Shown here: positions 1 to 11,869 of the stretch, piece by piece | How the letters are laid out: every line of letters begins with the position of its first letter | Position numbering within the stretch: the first letter of the stretch is position 1 | Source of the DNA: Struthio camelus | Taxonomy: Eukaryota; Chordata; Aves; Struthioniformes; Struthionidae | DNA: 64,000 bases | Reading direction: 5' to 3' | Assembly: GCF_040807025.1 (NCBI RefSeq) | Contig: NC_090952.1 | Span: 3,984,001-4,048,000, forward strand | Notes under the pieces: generated by a model | The model's input: only the letters and a program-made list of their open reading frames with translations | Databases searched by the model: none | What the model was told of the DNA's origin: nothing | Made by a program: the position numbers and the translations under genes

Positions 1-3000
1 TTTTAAGAGCATGCAGTGGATTCCCATTCGGCTTATGCCGACCAGATCAGAAAGCAAGCCGATGAAGGGGCAACAGAAAGCCTCTTCCACAAGAACATGG
101 GACAGGAAGGGCGCTCAGGATCACAGAGGCTACATCTGCATCTACATCTGCATGTGCAAAGAGCACGGCTACGCACCTCAACCCAGCAGGGCAGCCCCAT
201 CAGCACTGCAGTCCACTGCAGCGTTGTAAACAGAAACGGTGCAGAGGACGAGATAACCACGCTATATTCATTTGGGAGGGGGTATTTTGGATCAGCTGCA
301 ATGTGGTTCCTTGGACTGCATATGCATTAGCAGTTGACGCACATTGCGTGCCCACCTTCTAGCTTACTTTCATGCAGGAGTAACCCAGTTTGCAAGCTGC
401 AAGCCCAGTCTGCAATCCCAAGCCTGGAGAGCGGGCTGGCTGTGCAGTTCATTTTCGCCTGAAACAAACGTCAGCATCTTGTGCCCTGATGCAAAGTCTC
501 TGGGGTCCCATTCTCTGCTGTGCCCTCTGGGTGTGCAGCTGCATTTGAGCATCAGCAGCTTCAAAGTGGAAGTCAAAATAAAAGCGAGCGTGTCAATGTC
601 ACATAAGCATTTTTTACCACTGTCTTTGGAAAAACATGTGTGTCTGGTGCCCTTTTCCTGAAGGCAAAGTCACTGAATATGCAGTTTATGGCCACCGTGG
701 CCAAGAAAAATTAAGTCAAATGCAGACACAGCTCACAGAGGAGCTATTTCAAATCCCAGCAATGATGGCTAGGCACGGTTTGGCTGCTCCGGATATTTGG
801 AAGCTCAAGGCTAATTTTTGTTGCTCTCCACGGCTCCTGGGGAACCCTACAAGTCTGTGGGAGATCGCGCCCTTGAGCGTGCAGCAGCAGGATTTGGGTC
901 TGAATTGTTTACTGCAGTGACGACGTAGATCATAGCTCATAGGAAGCATCTCTGCCTGGCCTGTCTCAGTGCACTGCACATGCTTGTCAGAGAAGGTCAG
1001 GCACTTTGCATCAATTTGCTGCTGAGCTAGAAAGGAGAGAGCCTGGGATAGATGACAGCAGGTTTTCCGCTCTGTACTGAAAGTGTAGGGGCTCACATGC
1101 TGGTGCAAACACAAAAGTGAGCCCACCTTTTCTCAGGGCTAAGGCCACCACGGCAGGAAGCTCACGCTGCACTAGCTGAAGCAGAATCTTTGCTGTGGTT
1201 TTGCTTGAGCTCCTGAAGGGCTGTGAAAGGGGACTATGTGACCATGTTTACCGGGGGCTGTTGCATCTCTTCTGTTCTGTCTCATTGCGAGAAATAGCTC
1301 CTGTTTATGATATTGGGTGCGCTTGTGTTGAATGATCTTTATATTGCCATGTCCTCCTTCTGCTGTTACGGCAAACGAACCTTTGCACGGGGAGATGTTA
1401 CATTATTTTACTCAGCTCAAGAAAACTACAATCTTTGCTTGATCCGAAAAATTGCCTAGCCAAATTCACCTCTCGGAGCTTGCAGTCTCACTGAGCTCCC
1501 AGAGTGAGAAATCCCCCCTGAAGAGTAGTACAGGGATAGAGTAGGAAAAGGAACAGGATTTGACCCATTTGTTTATTCCAGGCATTTCTGTTCAGACACG
1601 AAATCCCCCCATTTTTGGACACCTTTTTTATTACATGACACTGTCAAGTGCTTACGGAGAAATGACAACAATGATTTCATCGCCTGTCACTCAGATACCA
1701 AGACAATATGCAAACAACTAAATAATAACTGCATCTTGAATTTGTCACAGCCACAGCAGTTTCCATGTGTTTCTCGTAAAGCTCTGTTCGAATACAGCTG
1801 GACTCGAAGGGATAATGAATGGAAATCCCCCCTCAGAGCGAGGTCTAGAACAGACTCCACAAAGAGTTCATCAAAGTCCTTCTGTTGAAACATTGTTCAT
1901 GCAGAAATCTGAATTTTGAGGAGAAAAACATCTGTCAAGAGGCACATTTGCTCTGGTTTCTCCAAAAAGAAGATGCTGAGGGGGTTCACACAAATGGCCG
2001 ATTACTGTCTGCTCACCCTCTGCCTGCTTTCGTTCAGTTTAGAGGTTTGTATTAAAGTATTTCACTCGTGTGCATATTAAGGTAAAATCCAAGGTTCACA
2101 GAAGGTGACACTTCCATGCTTAAAGACATACTGGAAGAGGCAAAACTATTTCCTGAATAAGCTTAGGGAAGGGATAAGTGAGTAAATTTTGAAAGAAAGG
2201 ATGATATGTGTCCAGACTCTTGACAACTTCTAACTTAGCTCGTCTGGAAAAGCTAATGTGCTCCACCAGGAAGAGCTCTCTAACACAAACAACCTGAGGC
2301 CTATCTGCGGATAAGGTCAGTCTCTCCCAAGGCTCTGCCTTAGCAAGTTTGCAGCAAAGCAGCTGGAGAAAAGGAGGCACCCAAGCCCTTTCCTCTGACC
2401 TTCAAATGTAATCTTGATAATAAAAGATTTTGTACCAGATTTTCATTTTATTTCTTTATCTGTATCTTTTACTACTTTTTGTAACGGGGGGGGGGGGTCT
2501 GTCTTTTTGGATACTTGAAGCAACCACTTTAACTTGGCTCAAGGTGAAGATGGTTTGAATGCAATTACATCATAACAGCACAATCTACTCCCCCTGAGTC
2601 TGTGACGAATTGGACCACAGAAAAGGAGCCCGAGACGCTCTGTAGAGAGGGTAAAGCTAGTAGGAGGTCTTTCTGTGTACAGACTGAGGGGAGAGCAAAC
2701 AATGCAGGAGAAAAAACACGTGTTTCTGTGAGTAATGACAACTAGCTGGGCTCTCCATTACAAAGCAGGGAGGGGAGAATAGCCCTGAACCCTGAGTGCA
2801 AGCACGGAGCTCGGCACCCTGGCACGGGGGGGGAAATACATGTTGCTGCTTCTCTCTGGACACTACAAATGTGAGAACTATCTTTCACAAACGTGTTGTT
2901 AAATTTGACCAAACGTATCCCTTGGTTTCTAACGCAGGCTGCGCAACTAAGCACTAAAGGCTTAGCGTGCTAGAGAGAAAAGTAGGAAAATATTTTAGGG

Positions 3001-4426
3001 AGCACACTAGTTTAATGCTCTTGTGGTTCTCATTGCTCCTCTGCTCTTGTTTTCTGGAGAAAAGATGATGGTCCATGTGCTGTTACCTTTTACGGGCTCC
3101 CTGTGGTTTTGTATACTCAGGTGTTTTTTTTTTTAACCCCATAACCACGCTTCTTGGGGCAGTGGTGACTGCTCTTAGGAAGCAAAGACGAGAATACGCC
3201 TAATCCTCTTGCGGAATTAGAGCCCTCACTTTCCTGTAGCTAAAATAATGTAGTACTAGCACTGAATGAAACCGATGTATCAGCGATGTACTCTACTGAA
3301 TGTAACCCAAAAAGATCATGGATATGAAGCTTTAACAAAAGGCTGCGTCCTCTTTGATAAAAGCTATTAAATACTGGTTTGGGTGCATTGTTCAGTGGTG
3401 GATGTGACACCTGAGCTTATTCTGTTGTTTAGGGAGCGCTCACGTTTGGGAGGTGCGGGGATGTTGTGTTTGCACATCCAGTTAAGAAATAAGCACAGCT
3501 CGACAGGAGGTATAGCCCTTGGTTCAGATGCAAGAGTCACTAAACGCTAAAACAAGTCAATAGCAAAACTTGCCCCAGTGCTATATGAGGGCCGTGATGT
3601 ATGTCTTGGCTCTGTGACAGATAATAAGTTTCTCTGCGAACAGAGTACTGCTAAGGAACGCGTCTTCACTGGTTTTGCCCTACTGCTGTGCTGTGTTTAT
3701 GGAGGATGCTAACACTCGCTGCTGCAAGTTAATCTTCTCTTCTCAGTTCCTATTTTTTGCTTTAAAAGAAATGGTTTTGGAAAATCAAAAGCCCTCTACG
3801 TGTAGTCTGTGACCAAAAGCCATTTGATCTCTCAAAGGTCAGAGGAGACATGATTTCTGTGAGTCCTGGTGAAATCTCTCTGTCACTAGAGAGTACGCCG
3901 TACTTCAGCATCTGTTTGACCACACGACCGCAAGTAAGGTGGCTCTGGCAGTGAACTGACAAAACTGGAGGACTTGTGAAGAGTGCAGCATCAATCTGAA
4001 TTTAGCTGTGCAGTGAAAAATGTTTGCTGGCTGATGTCTACTGCTATTCCTGGGAGAAGCACAGAAGCAAAGACTTAGGCTGACACCACTTGCAAAGAGC
4101 GGTGCATTTCCAGTGATGTGACGGAGCTTAGCTGTAGTCCTAGTTCACAGCTTGCAAGCACATTTGGTGGGGAAGAGCCCACCCTAAGCCATACTAAGCA
4201 GCCAGGTAGCAAACAGCCATGAGCAAACTCTGCTCTTGCAGATGGCAAATCTAGCCTTAATGCCGAAAATCTCTGTGCTGAAGAGCCTCGGTGATCTAGG
4301 CATCCTTTAACTAATACTTGATTTCAGAACAGCTGCAATGAAGCACAACCTCTCATAAAAAACCTAAGCCCTGGTTCCTAATAAGGAGTATATGTGTCTA
4401 AATCTACACTCTCCTATTCTTTGCAG
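1..4426. other. Intergenic, no gene recognised
   Basis: I read both strands and found no exon pair with matching splice phases, no Ig-type motif and no CR1 tail. Open frames here are short and lack family features. The only simple-sequence feature is a run of twelve G at 2486-2497. Confidence 0.5.
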
Positions 4427-4540
4427 AGAAAGCAGAAGAATCTGCCCGAGTATGTTCATGTTGCTGATGTTAGTCTAAATATTAACTTGGACAATTTCCT
4501 GAGGTGTATCCCCAAGAAGAAAACATCAAAAAGTTCATGA
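4427..4540 (+). CDS. Candidate orphan terminal exon (cytoplasmic-tail-like)
   Basis: A strong acceptor (pyrimidine-rich tract ending TTCTTTGCAG) is followed by 37 open codons and TGA. The frame starts at phase 0, as do the last exons of the receptor genes downstream. The peptide begins RKQKNLPEYVHVADV and ends in a lysine-rich stretch; the single tyrosine sits in EYVHV, loosely like a phosphotyrosine motif but without the -2 hydrophobic residue. No leader, V or membrane exon was found upstream in the window, so this could be the end of a gene starting to the left, a relic, or chance. Confidence 0.25.
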   Translation, partial: RKQKNLPEYVHVADVSLNINLDNFLRCIPKKKTSKSS

Positions 4541-5851
4541 TCTAGCTATACACTGAGGTTATCCTGAATACAGGTATGCTACATACCGGTAGGGGGAAGC
4601 CTATAATAGAAATCCTCCCTATATAATTAATTCTTTAAAGAAAGAAAAAATACTACTGAAAGAGAAACCTACTTAAAAAGAGCAGTTAAAAGGATTAAAT
4701 ATGCGCATATACCACTGGGACAATTTAGTGGCTAAGAATAAACACGTACCAGCAACCATCAAGCATTTCCTCTTCTTGCAAACTATGCAGCATGTTACAT
4801 AAAGGAGACTATTGGAAAGAAAAAAGTGTCTTCAGCAAATAGATGATGCATCCAAACAAGTAAGAAAAAAGAATATGACCTTTTCCAATTACCTGTAAAG
4901 CCGTAACATTTTGGGCTAATAACATTTCAACCTGCATCAGAAGCAGGTAGCCATCTGATGAGGGCAATCACCCTGAGAAAACAGTTACCAGTGAAGATGA
5001 AGCCAAAAGCAAAAACCTGAATACGTGCTTTGCCTTGCTTTTCACTACACTAGGATTAGGTTGAGAGGTTTTCACAGTGCTAGTTCTACAGGATTTAATG
5101 AGGTTTTGGCCTGATGATGGGAAGGAGAGCTTGGACTGAGCTCTTTCAGTTGGTATTAGTGCCAAAACAAACTGCTTGACCTCGGAGCTGAAGGACTGTT
5201 CTCAATTTGAAATGTCAATAGGGAAAGGCTTAGAGAAGATGATAAAATGACGTTTATGGGGTTAGTTGGGATGTTATCTGCTTAAAGTCTTTAAGGAATT
5301 TAAATGTGAAGTGCTGCATGGCAAGTAACCTATTGACCTGTTATTTCACTACTCCCAGAGCACCCCAGGGAGTGCTAGCCAGAGGGGAACTGCTGTGTCC
5401 ATAACTAGATGATCCTAGCAAGGGAAAATGTGCCACCCTATCTTGAATGTGTTGGCCATTTCCAGGCTAAAAGCAGGAGGAGGAAGTTTACGCCTTCCAG
5501 CTTGTCCCACCCCAAAACTGAGCTTTTTCAGGTATCTTAAAATATGCGTCACAGCCATCTGACAGAAATATCCAGCCCTACTGCTGACGTGCTTGCTTGA
5601 GGAGGGGATACCCCAGTATGTACTCAGGGGATCAGCAGCTAAAGGAGCCTGTTCGGATGAGAAGCAAACCCTAAATTTTTCAGTTTGTAAGTGAAGACCT
5701 TTGAAGACCTTGAGCCCTTGAAATCATCAGCTACTTCCTTCCTGGGCTGGGGGCGTCACTTCAGATGCTTACTTGGATGATGAGCTCAGAAACCACAGAC
5801 TCTTCTGCTAAGCCATCTCTGCTGTGGCCACATCCCAGGCTCTGAGGAGAC
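4541..5851. other. Spacer upstream of receptor gene R1
   Basis: No gene seen. The stretch should contain the promoter and 5' UTR of R1, but I could not recognise a TATA box or other element with confidence. Confidence 0.4.
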
Positions 5852-8800
5852 ATGGGCTTTGCTGGGAGCTGCTGGACCCTTTGCTCCATCCTGCTGCTTC
5901 TCGGTGAGTCTGGGTGGGAGGACAGAGCTGAAGTCTCCTTGGGGCTATAAACAGCTGCCACCAAACATCTCTTCACCTCAACTGTGTCCTTTCAAACCAT
6001 GTTTTCCCCTTTGTACAAGGAAATGGAGTAGGGATGGTGGCCAGGTGGTGGGTTTTTTGGATGTAGCTGCAGCCTGTAAAACAATGACTCCCCTGTCAGT
6101 GTCATTTAAATTATTTCTGGAGAAACATCTTCAGTGTGGTGCACTGACCTTTTCTGCTACCTAAGAAGACCTTTTTGGTTGTTCTTCCACCACGCTCAGT
6201 GTCAGGACCTTGCCGTATTGAAGACTTGAGTGAATCCACAAGTGTATATATGCAGTGATCAAAAAGCATGTCTCTTCCTCACATTCACAGGGAAACGGGC
6301 TGTAAGAGATGTTAAATTCAACAACACAAAATGTTTTTGCAAAATGCTGCAGTCAGCTAGCAGTGCCCAGGAGGCACAGTGAATGAACTGGATTAGGAGG
6401 GGAACAATTCCTGTTCAGAGCTTTTTAATCACTTCAAAAGCATGTCTCTGAACGACTGGCTTCCGTTTCTTAGCTTTCGTCAGGGCTGCTACTACTCTCA
6501 GTACGCTGATACATTGAAAGTTTGCCATCTCAGCGAGTCCTAGGACAGTGTCCTTTGGGCCTGTTACTGGCAAAAACTGAAAAAGAGAGAGGACTGTTAG
6601 TATGAGATGTCTTTCGGGCAGTCCCAATATTTCAATCTCGGAGCAAAAATATTTATTTTAGTGAAGTGAGCGCTGCTCATAACAACACTAGATAGACTAT
6701 TTGCTTTGTGGGAAAGAGGAGAACAGTCGTGAAATGTTGGCGGGCATCTGCACAAGGGTACCTCACTGATTTGCCCCTTCCCATTCATTGCAGGAGGAAA
6801 CCTGGGTGTCCTCATCAAAGCCCCTCAGGATTCGGTCAATGGCACTGTGGGCCACTCCGTGCTCCTGCCCGTCTCCTACAAATTCACAAACTCCTCTTGC
6901 TTCCCACTGTCAATTCAGTGGACGTTCAGTAACCGCTCGGACGCGCTCATCACCTGCACGGTGCTGAACTGCTCCCTGAGCGCGGAGGGGGCTCCCAAGC
7001 ACTGCTTTGCAAAGCATTTCCCACACGCCGCGTACCGAGGTCGCGTTGTGCTTTTCCCTGAGAACGCGTCCCTGCTGCTCCGGGACCTGCAGCTCAGCGA
7101 CGGCGGGGTGTACAGCGTCACCTTCAAGCAGCAGATCCAAACCAGGCACATCACCTTAACTGTGTATGGGCATCATTTCACCTCTGAAGACGATAATACC
7201 TGTAAGTGGTAAGCTGAAGATATTCTCAGTTCGGACACTGGCTGAACTCCCCCAGGCCCAAATATAAGCGGGAACAAGAATGGAAATAAGACTGAATATT
7301 TATTTATTTATTCTGTAGAGAGTCAGGTGATTCAGAGGGCCCTGCTACACAAGGTTTTTTTTGTAGTAGGTGAATCCTAATCCTCTACTGTAGATTAAAC
7401 CCTAGACATGGAAGTTGTCTACACCACAAAAGCCATTTTGTTGTCTTCACCAGCCTCATATTTCCATAATATTTATCTATATTGTCCCTAGTTTGGCACT
7501 ACTCTTTATGTTACTATCGCTGTGTACTGCTTCTCTTCTCTGACTGTGCACGGCTCATCAGACTTGGTGATAAACACAAGCTTCTGAAAATTGTGAATTT
7601 GCAACTAGTTACTCTCTAACTGAAGCTTCTCATTTTAACCTCGTATCTTGGATTAAGGGTCTAGTTTTATTAGCATGACTATGATATTTCCATGCCTGTA
7701 ACAGATCCTACTAATGCTTGAAGATGTCTTTTTCCTGACTGTCTGCATCCATCTTTTTGGAAAACAAAGTGATGCAATCCAAATCACTACTGCAGGGTAT
7801 CAAAGTTACTTCATCTTTGGCCCAAGCAGCCACCGAAATGCAGATAAAGTCTAAGAACACTTTCTTCTTCAGTGAGTTGTGAGCAGGGTTAATGTACACC
7901 TTTCCCACCTTGATTTCAGTTGTTAATTGCTATTAACTGCACCGCTCTTTAGCTCCCACTGGCACTCATAGCTTTGTGCTAGGAAAAAGTAGGCTAGCGT
8001 TTGTGATGAAAGTAAATATTGCATACAGGATAGAAAGAGTTCAGTCATCATGCCCCAGAATTAAAACATCTTAAAGCTGACTTTTCTGAGCAGCAGAAAC
8101 TTTCCAAATCTGCTAAGAAGATCCTTAGGACATGTATCCTCCGGGGCAGCAGGGGGGGAGTTAGTTTTGTGGAATCCGGTGAGAACAAGGTTTGATTTTA
8201 CTGAGTTCTCTGCAAGGAAAGCCTCAGTGGGACATCCAGTCCTCCTGACAGCGTGAGCTGTGACTGTGCCCTGCGCTGAGTGCCCTCAGCTCTTGGCAAG
8301 GCTTGTGGCGACACCAGGGGTGCCTGTCCACAGGGTGCACAGAGCAGGAAGCCGAGGCTGCATGGCTGGCCTGAGAATGGGAGCCGTCTGCTACTTGTGC
8401 TGACTATCTAGCTTTTCATGTCGAAAGCTTCCCATGAACACTGAGAGCTCTTGGCTGAACGGTCACCTGCTAAACTCGTCCCCGATGGGAAGGACAATAC
8501 TGTTACATTCTTCATTAAAGGTGCTTCTTGGGATTTTAGCCATGACGATTATTGCTCTATACCATGCTCATGCAGAATCTTTCCACAACAGTACAAGACC
8601 TAAAAGCAATAACGGGATACATTGTTGGAGGCTGTCTCATCTTATTCCTTCTGTTTTTCCTTCTCTACTGCAAGTGGCATTTTGGTGAGTGGATCTGTTT
8701 AGTGTTCTGTGGCTGTAGCCTTAAAAGGAATATAACCAAAGACACCACGTCTTGCTGCTTATTTTCAGAATGACTCTTCCTGTAACAGCCTTTTCCAAAA

Positions 8801-10572
8801 TACGGCCCTCCAAGCCACTGGGCAAGACCTGAGGTAGAGGAGAACTCACTGAGTGTTTAAGGGATTTTTTGATCTAGCTTAATAAGAGGCACAGGGTGAC
8901 TTTTCTCAGCATTAAGATAGCCTATCTTTTTCCAATCACTAAGGCTTAGCAGGGGGGGAAAATGTAGGGAGATGCATGTTTCCCCAAAGCTTTATTCCTT
9001 ACAGGCTCCCTGCGATGGATCACTTACATTGATACGATGATTTTGAATCAATACTTTCTATTTGTGCTCTACGAAAATCTTACAGAAATGTTGACTTTAA
9101 AGACAGTGACAGTGACTTTAAAGACAGCCCATTGAAGTTACCTAAATCTCCCACTGATGTCTTAAAGAGATCATGTAAGCATTGTTAAGCAGAAACAAGA
9201 GGTTGCATTTGTCATGCAGACTATCTAACACTATCCAATATGGTTGTCAAATACTAATAAATACAAATAAATCCCTTACAGGTGCAATTTTTCAGAAGAC
9301 ATCTAGAGTTATAAAGCAGCAAGAGGTATGGTAAGAAATAAGAAAATGCTATGGGTCATGTGGATCACAATTAACTGACAGTTGCTATTAGAATCAACGG
9401 CTATAAGTTGATTTCTAAGTATTGAAATATAAAGTGACATTGCGCTGTCGGAAAACCACCAGCCACCAGGAATATTCTTTTTTTTTTTCTTTAGCATGAT
9501 GATTTATCAGCTAAACTTGTATTAGACTTCAGTTTCTTTGTACTATATCCTTTCAAAGATTTGGGATTTGATTCTCTTTTATTGCCTCAAAGAGAAAACT
9601 ATTGCAATACAAATCCAGGTACAGAATGCCACGTAGCCGGCCTGAGGCCAGCTGTCTGCTGCGGGAAGGCAAGTCCAGCTTTGCCCTTTTTGAGGGCTAA
9701 CCTTAGAAGATAAGGTTGTCCATTAAAATGTTGCTGTTGAAAACCATCATCCTGAGCAAAGCAGTGGGAGAGGACCAGGCAGGAAGAGATGAAGACAGGT
9801 CAGAGAACGGTTTAGACGGCTCTCACTGCAGCTTGTGTACATGAAGACACAGGGGCAAGTGTTTTCTGTGCAAAGTAATCTATTCAGGAGAATGCATCCA
9901 CGGCTATGAACAGTTTTCTGCATCAAAATACATGTGCATAGAGAAACCAGGACAGGAAAATGGGGAAAAGACTGGCTTTTTTGGCTAGATTTTGAAATAC
10001 TGTTGCTGAAACAAACTGTTCTGGCTTTGGCCTCAGAGCAAAGCCTGCAGGCCTCCCATCCCAATGGGATGCTCAGAAAGAGCCTAAAAGCTGAAGCCAG
10101 TCTTGCTGCTGAGATCACGTAGTGATACGGCAAATTTCAATGCTGGCTAGAGCGAGGAACCAGAACCAGAAAAGCAAAGAGGTGACAGTAAAGAGCAGGC
10201 ACTGCAGCATGAAGTCCTGACTTGCTCAGGACCATGGGCAGATTCTAAATTCACACTCTCGTTTTTACTATTTGTTTACCACTTATCCCACGGTGGTGTT
10301 AGAAACCAGCTGCTGTGCCCAAGGCATTGGGTGATGCATATCTGTACTTCTACTGCTGCTGTGGGTTCCAGTAGGGGACAAATTCTGCCTGTCCTTTTCC
10401 AATCTGCACTGACCCTTCTGGAGAAAACTTTCGTCTTTATTTTTTCCATTTATCTGTATTTATCTAGTCCTCCAGCCATGATGAGTCCCACATGGAGAAC
10501 AAGCTGAGAAGGGATATATGCACAGTTTACGCACTGATTGGTGATGACCAGACACAGCCCAGAATGATGTGA
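5852..10572 (+). CDS. Receptor R1: single-V HEPACAM/SLAM-like surface receptor with switch-motif tail
   Basis: Five exons: 5852-5903, 6794-7201, 8592-8684, 9282-9325 and 10468-10572; they sum to 702 nt, 233 residues. Exon 1 is a leader (MGFAGSCWTLCSILLLLG). Exon 2 (residues about 18-153) is one V domain with HEPACAM/CD2-type landmarks: NGTVGHSVLLPVSY at the B strand, RVVLFPENASLLLRDLQ, then GGVYSVTF at the F strand, with no canonical B-F cysteine pair and five N-glycosylation sequons. Exon 3 is an uncharged membrane span (YIVGGCLILFLLFFLLYC). Exon 4 is a small basic juxtamembrane piece. Exon 5 carries TVYALI (Tyr220), a full immunoreceptor tyrosine switch motif (TxYxxI), which in the SLAM family recruits SH2 adaptors such as SAP. 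The acceptor of exon 3 is the weak point: the position matching R2 and R3 (after 8575) would be out of phase and create a stop, so I used the AG at 8590-8591, which restores phase. Immune-cell expression is inferred. No polyA signal was seen soon after the stop. Confidence 0.7.
6823..7167 (+). repeat. Homogenised V-domain block, copy 1 of 3
   Basis: This 345-bp block within exon 2 of R1 differs from the R2 block (24961-25305) at about four positions and is similarly close to R3 (41872-42216). It is visibly GC- and CpG-rich next to AT-richer introns. Identity stops at both edges inside the exon. Confidence 0.85.
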
Positions 10573-11268
10573 AAAGTTGAATGCATGTCTGTAGCTGTCA
10601 GTTGACAGGAACACTGTCTAACCTAATGGACTGCCTGGGCTGTGATCATCTGCGGCAGGGACTGAGGGAGTGTCTACCATTAGGCCTCCATGACCTACCT
10701 GAGAAACAATCCTGCATGAAAGAAAAATTTGTAACATCGACCAGACATAGCTCCTGAGGTGAATAGGACACCTTCGCCTTTGACCTTGGCTCTGCTCCTG
10801 GGGATGCTGCATGTGCTCCTGTTTTGGCCTGGTGACTCTGCCCATGCCACGGGCAGGGAAAGTGGGATCTGGAGCTGCTGAGCGTAAGCCGGGTTGATGA
10901 ACTTGCACCACAGTTCCCTTTCTCTTTTTCACCTAAAACATCAGAGAGTCTACAGATGCCGGCCAGTGTGCGTGCAGGGCTGGGAACTCCTCCAGACCAG
11001 AGAGAAGGGAGTCTTATGGCAATCACAAATCGTTTGGGAAAGACACATCTATAGGATTTCTCGATGAGAAGGACTGAGAATACATGAAGCCAAATGCATG
11101 GCACCTTCACTGTGAAAACAGACTATTCAACAGACTGCTCGGACTGAAACACTGTCGTTTTCCCCATATCTCTTGACTGAGCCACGTGCCATTTCCCACA
11201 GTAATGGGCTGGTGATGACATCTGGGGTCCCTGAGCCTTATCAAGGGATCCCTGCTTCCTTTTTAAAG
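10573..11268. other. 3' flank of R1
   Basis: Holds the R1 3' UTR at least in part. I saw no AATAAA or ATTAAA here and no other gene. Confidence 0.4.
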
Positions 11269-11869
11269 ATGCTCAGCTTCATCCTGCTCTTCCACAGTAA
11301 GTCTGGGAGGGGCTGAGGTGCAGGGTTGTACCAAGTGGGACCAAATGCTGCCTGATTAAGACTAAGAGAAGGGGGATGTGGATAGTGGTGTATGGGGTGG
11401 TTCAATTGAGATGTGACCCACTGCAGCACTGTGACTCCATTGCTTGGGGTTTACTCCTGATGAATGCTGGGGGCTGTGAAAGTTGACATCTGCACTGGGG
11501 CTGTGGTAGGAAGAGACCTTTTCTGCTGCCTTTTCTTGAAACGAAGGACTTCATAGGCAGAAGAGGTACTGGAGAAGTGGGTGCTTTTCCTAAATTGGAG
11601 GATTAGCCTTCTGAATTTGGCTGTGATTTGATTTTCTCGGAGAATGTATCCCTGCTGCTCCAGAACATGCAGCTCAGCAACAGTGAGCAGCAGCATTGCT
11701 TTCAAGCAGCAGACCCAGAGTGCACACAGAGCTTTACCGTGTTCGGATGCTGTTCCTCCTCCGCTGATGCAGGCAGTGGTAACGGTATGTGGGGGGTGAT
11801 GCTGTGATCAGGAACGATGCCTTGACAGCCCCAGTCACGCACTTTTCTGCAGGCAGAAGGCCCCGGCCC

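Noticed and set aside
6910-7154. Open minus-strand frames repeated in all three V exons
   Set aside because: They recur only because the V block is duplicated; they are antisense shadows of the V-domain coding frame.
10646-11110. Open minus-strand frame of 154 codons overlapping the R1 3' flank
   Set aside because: No recognisable motif or exon structure; it lies in probable R1 3' UTR.
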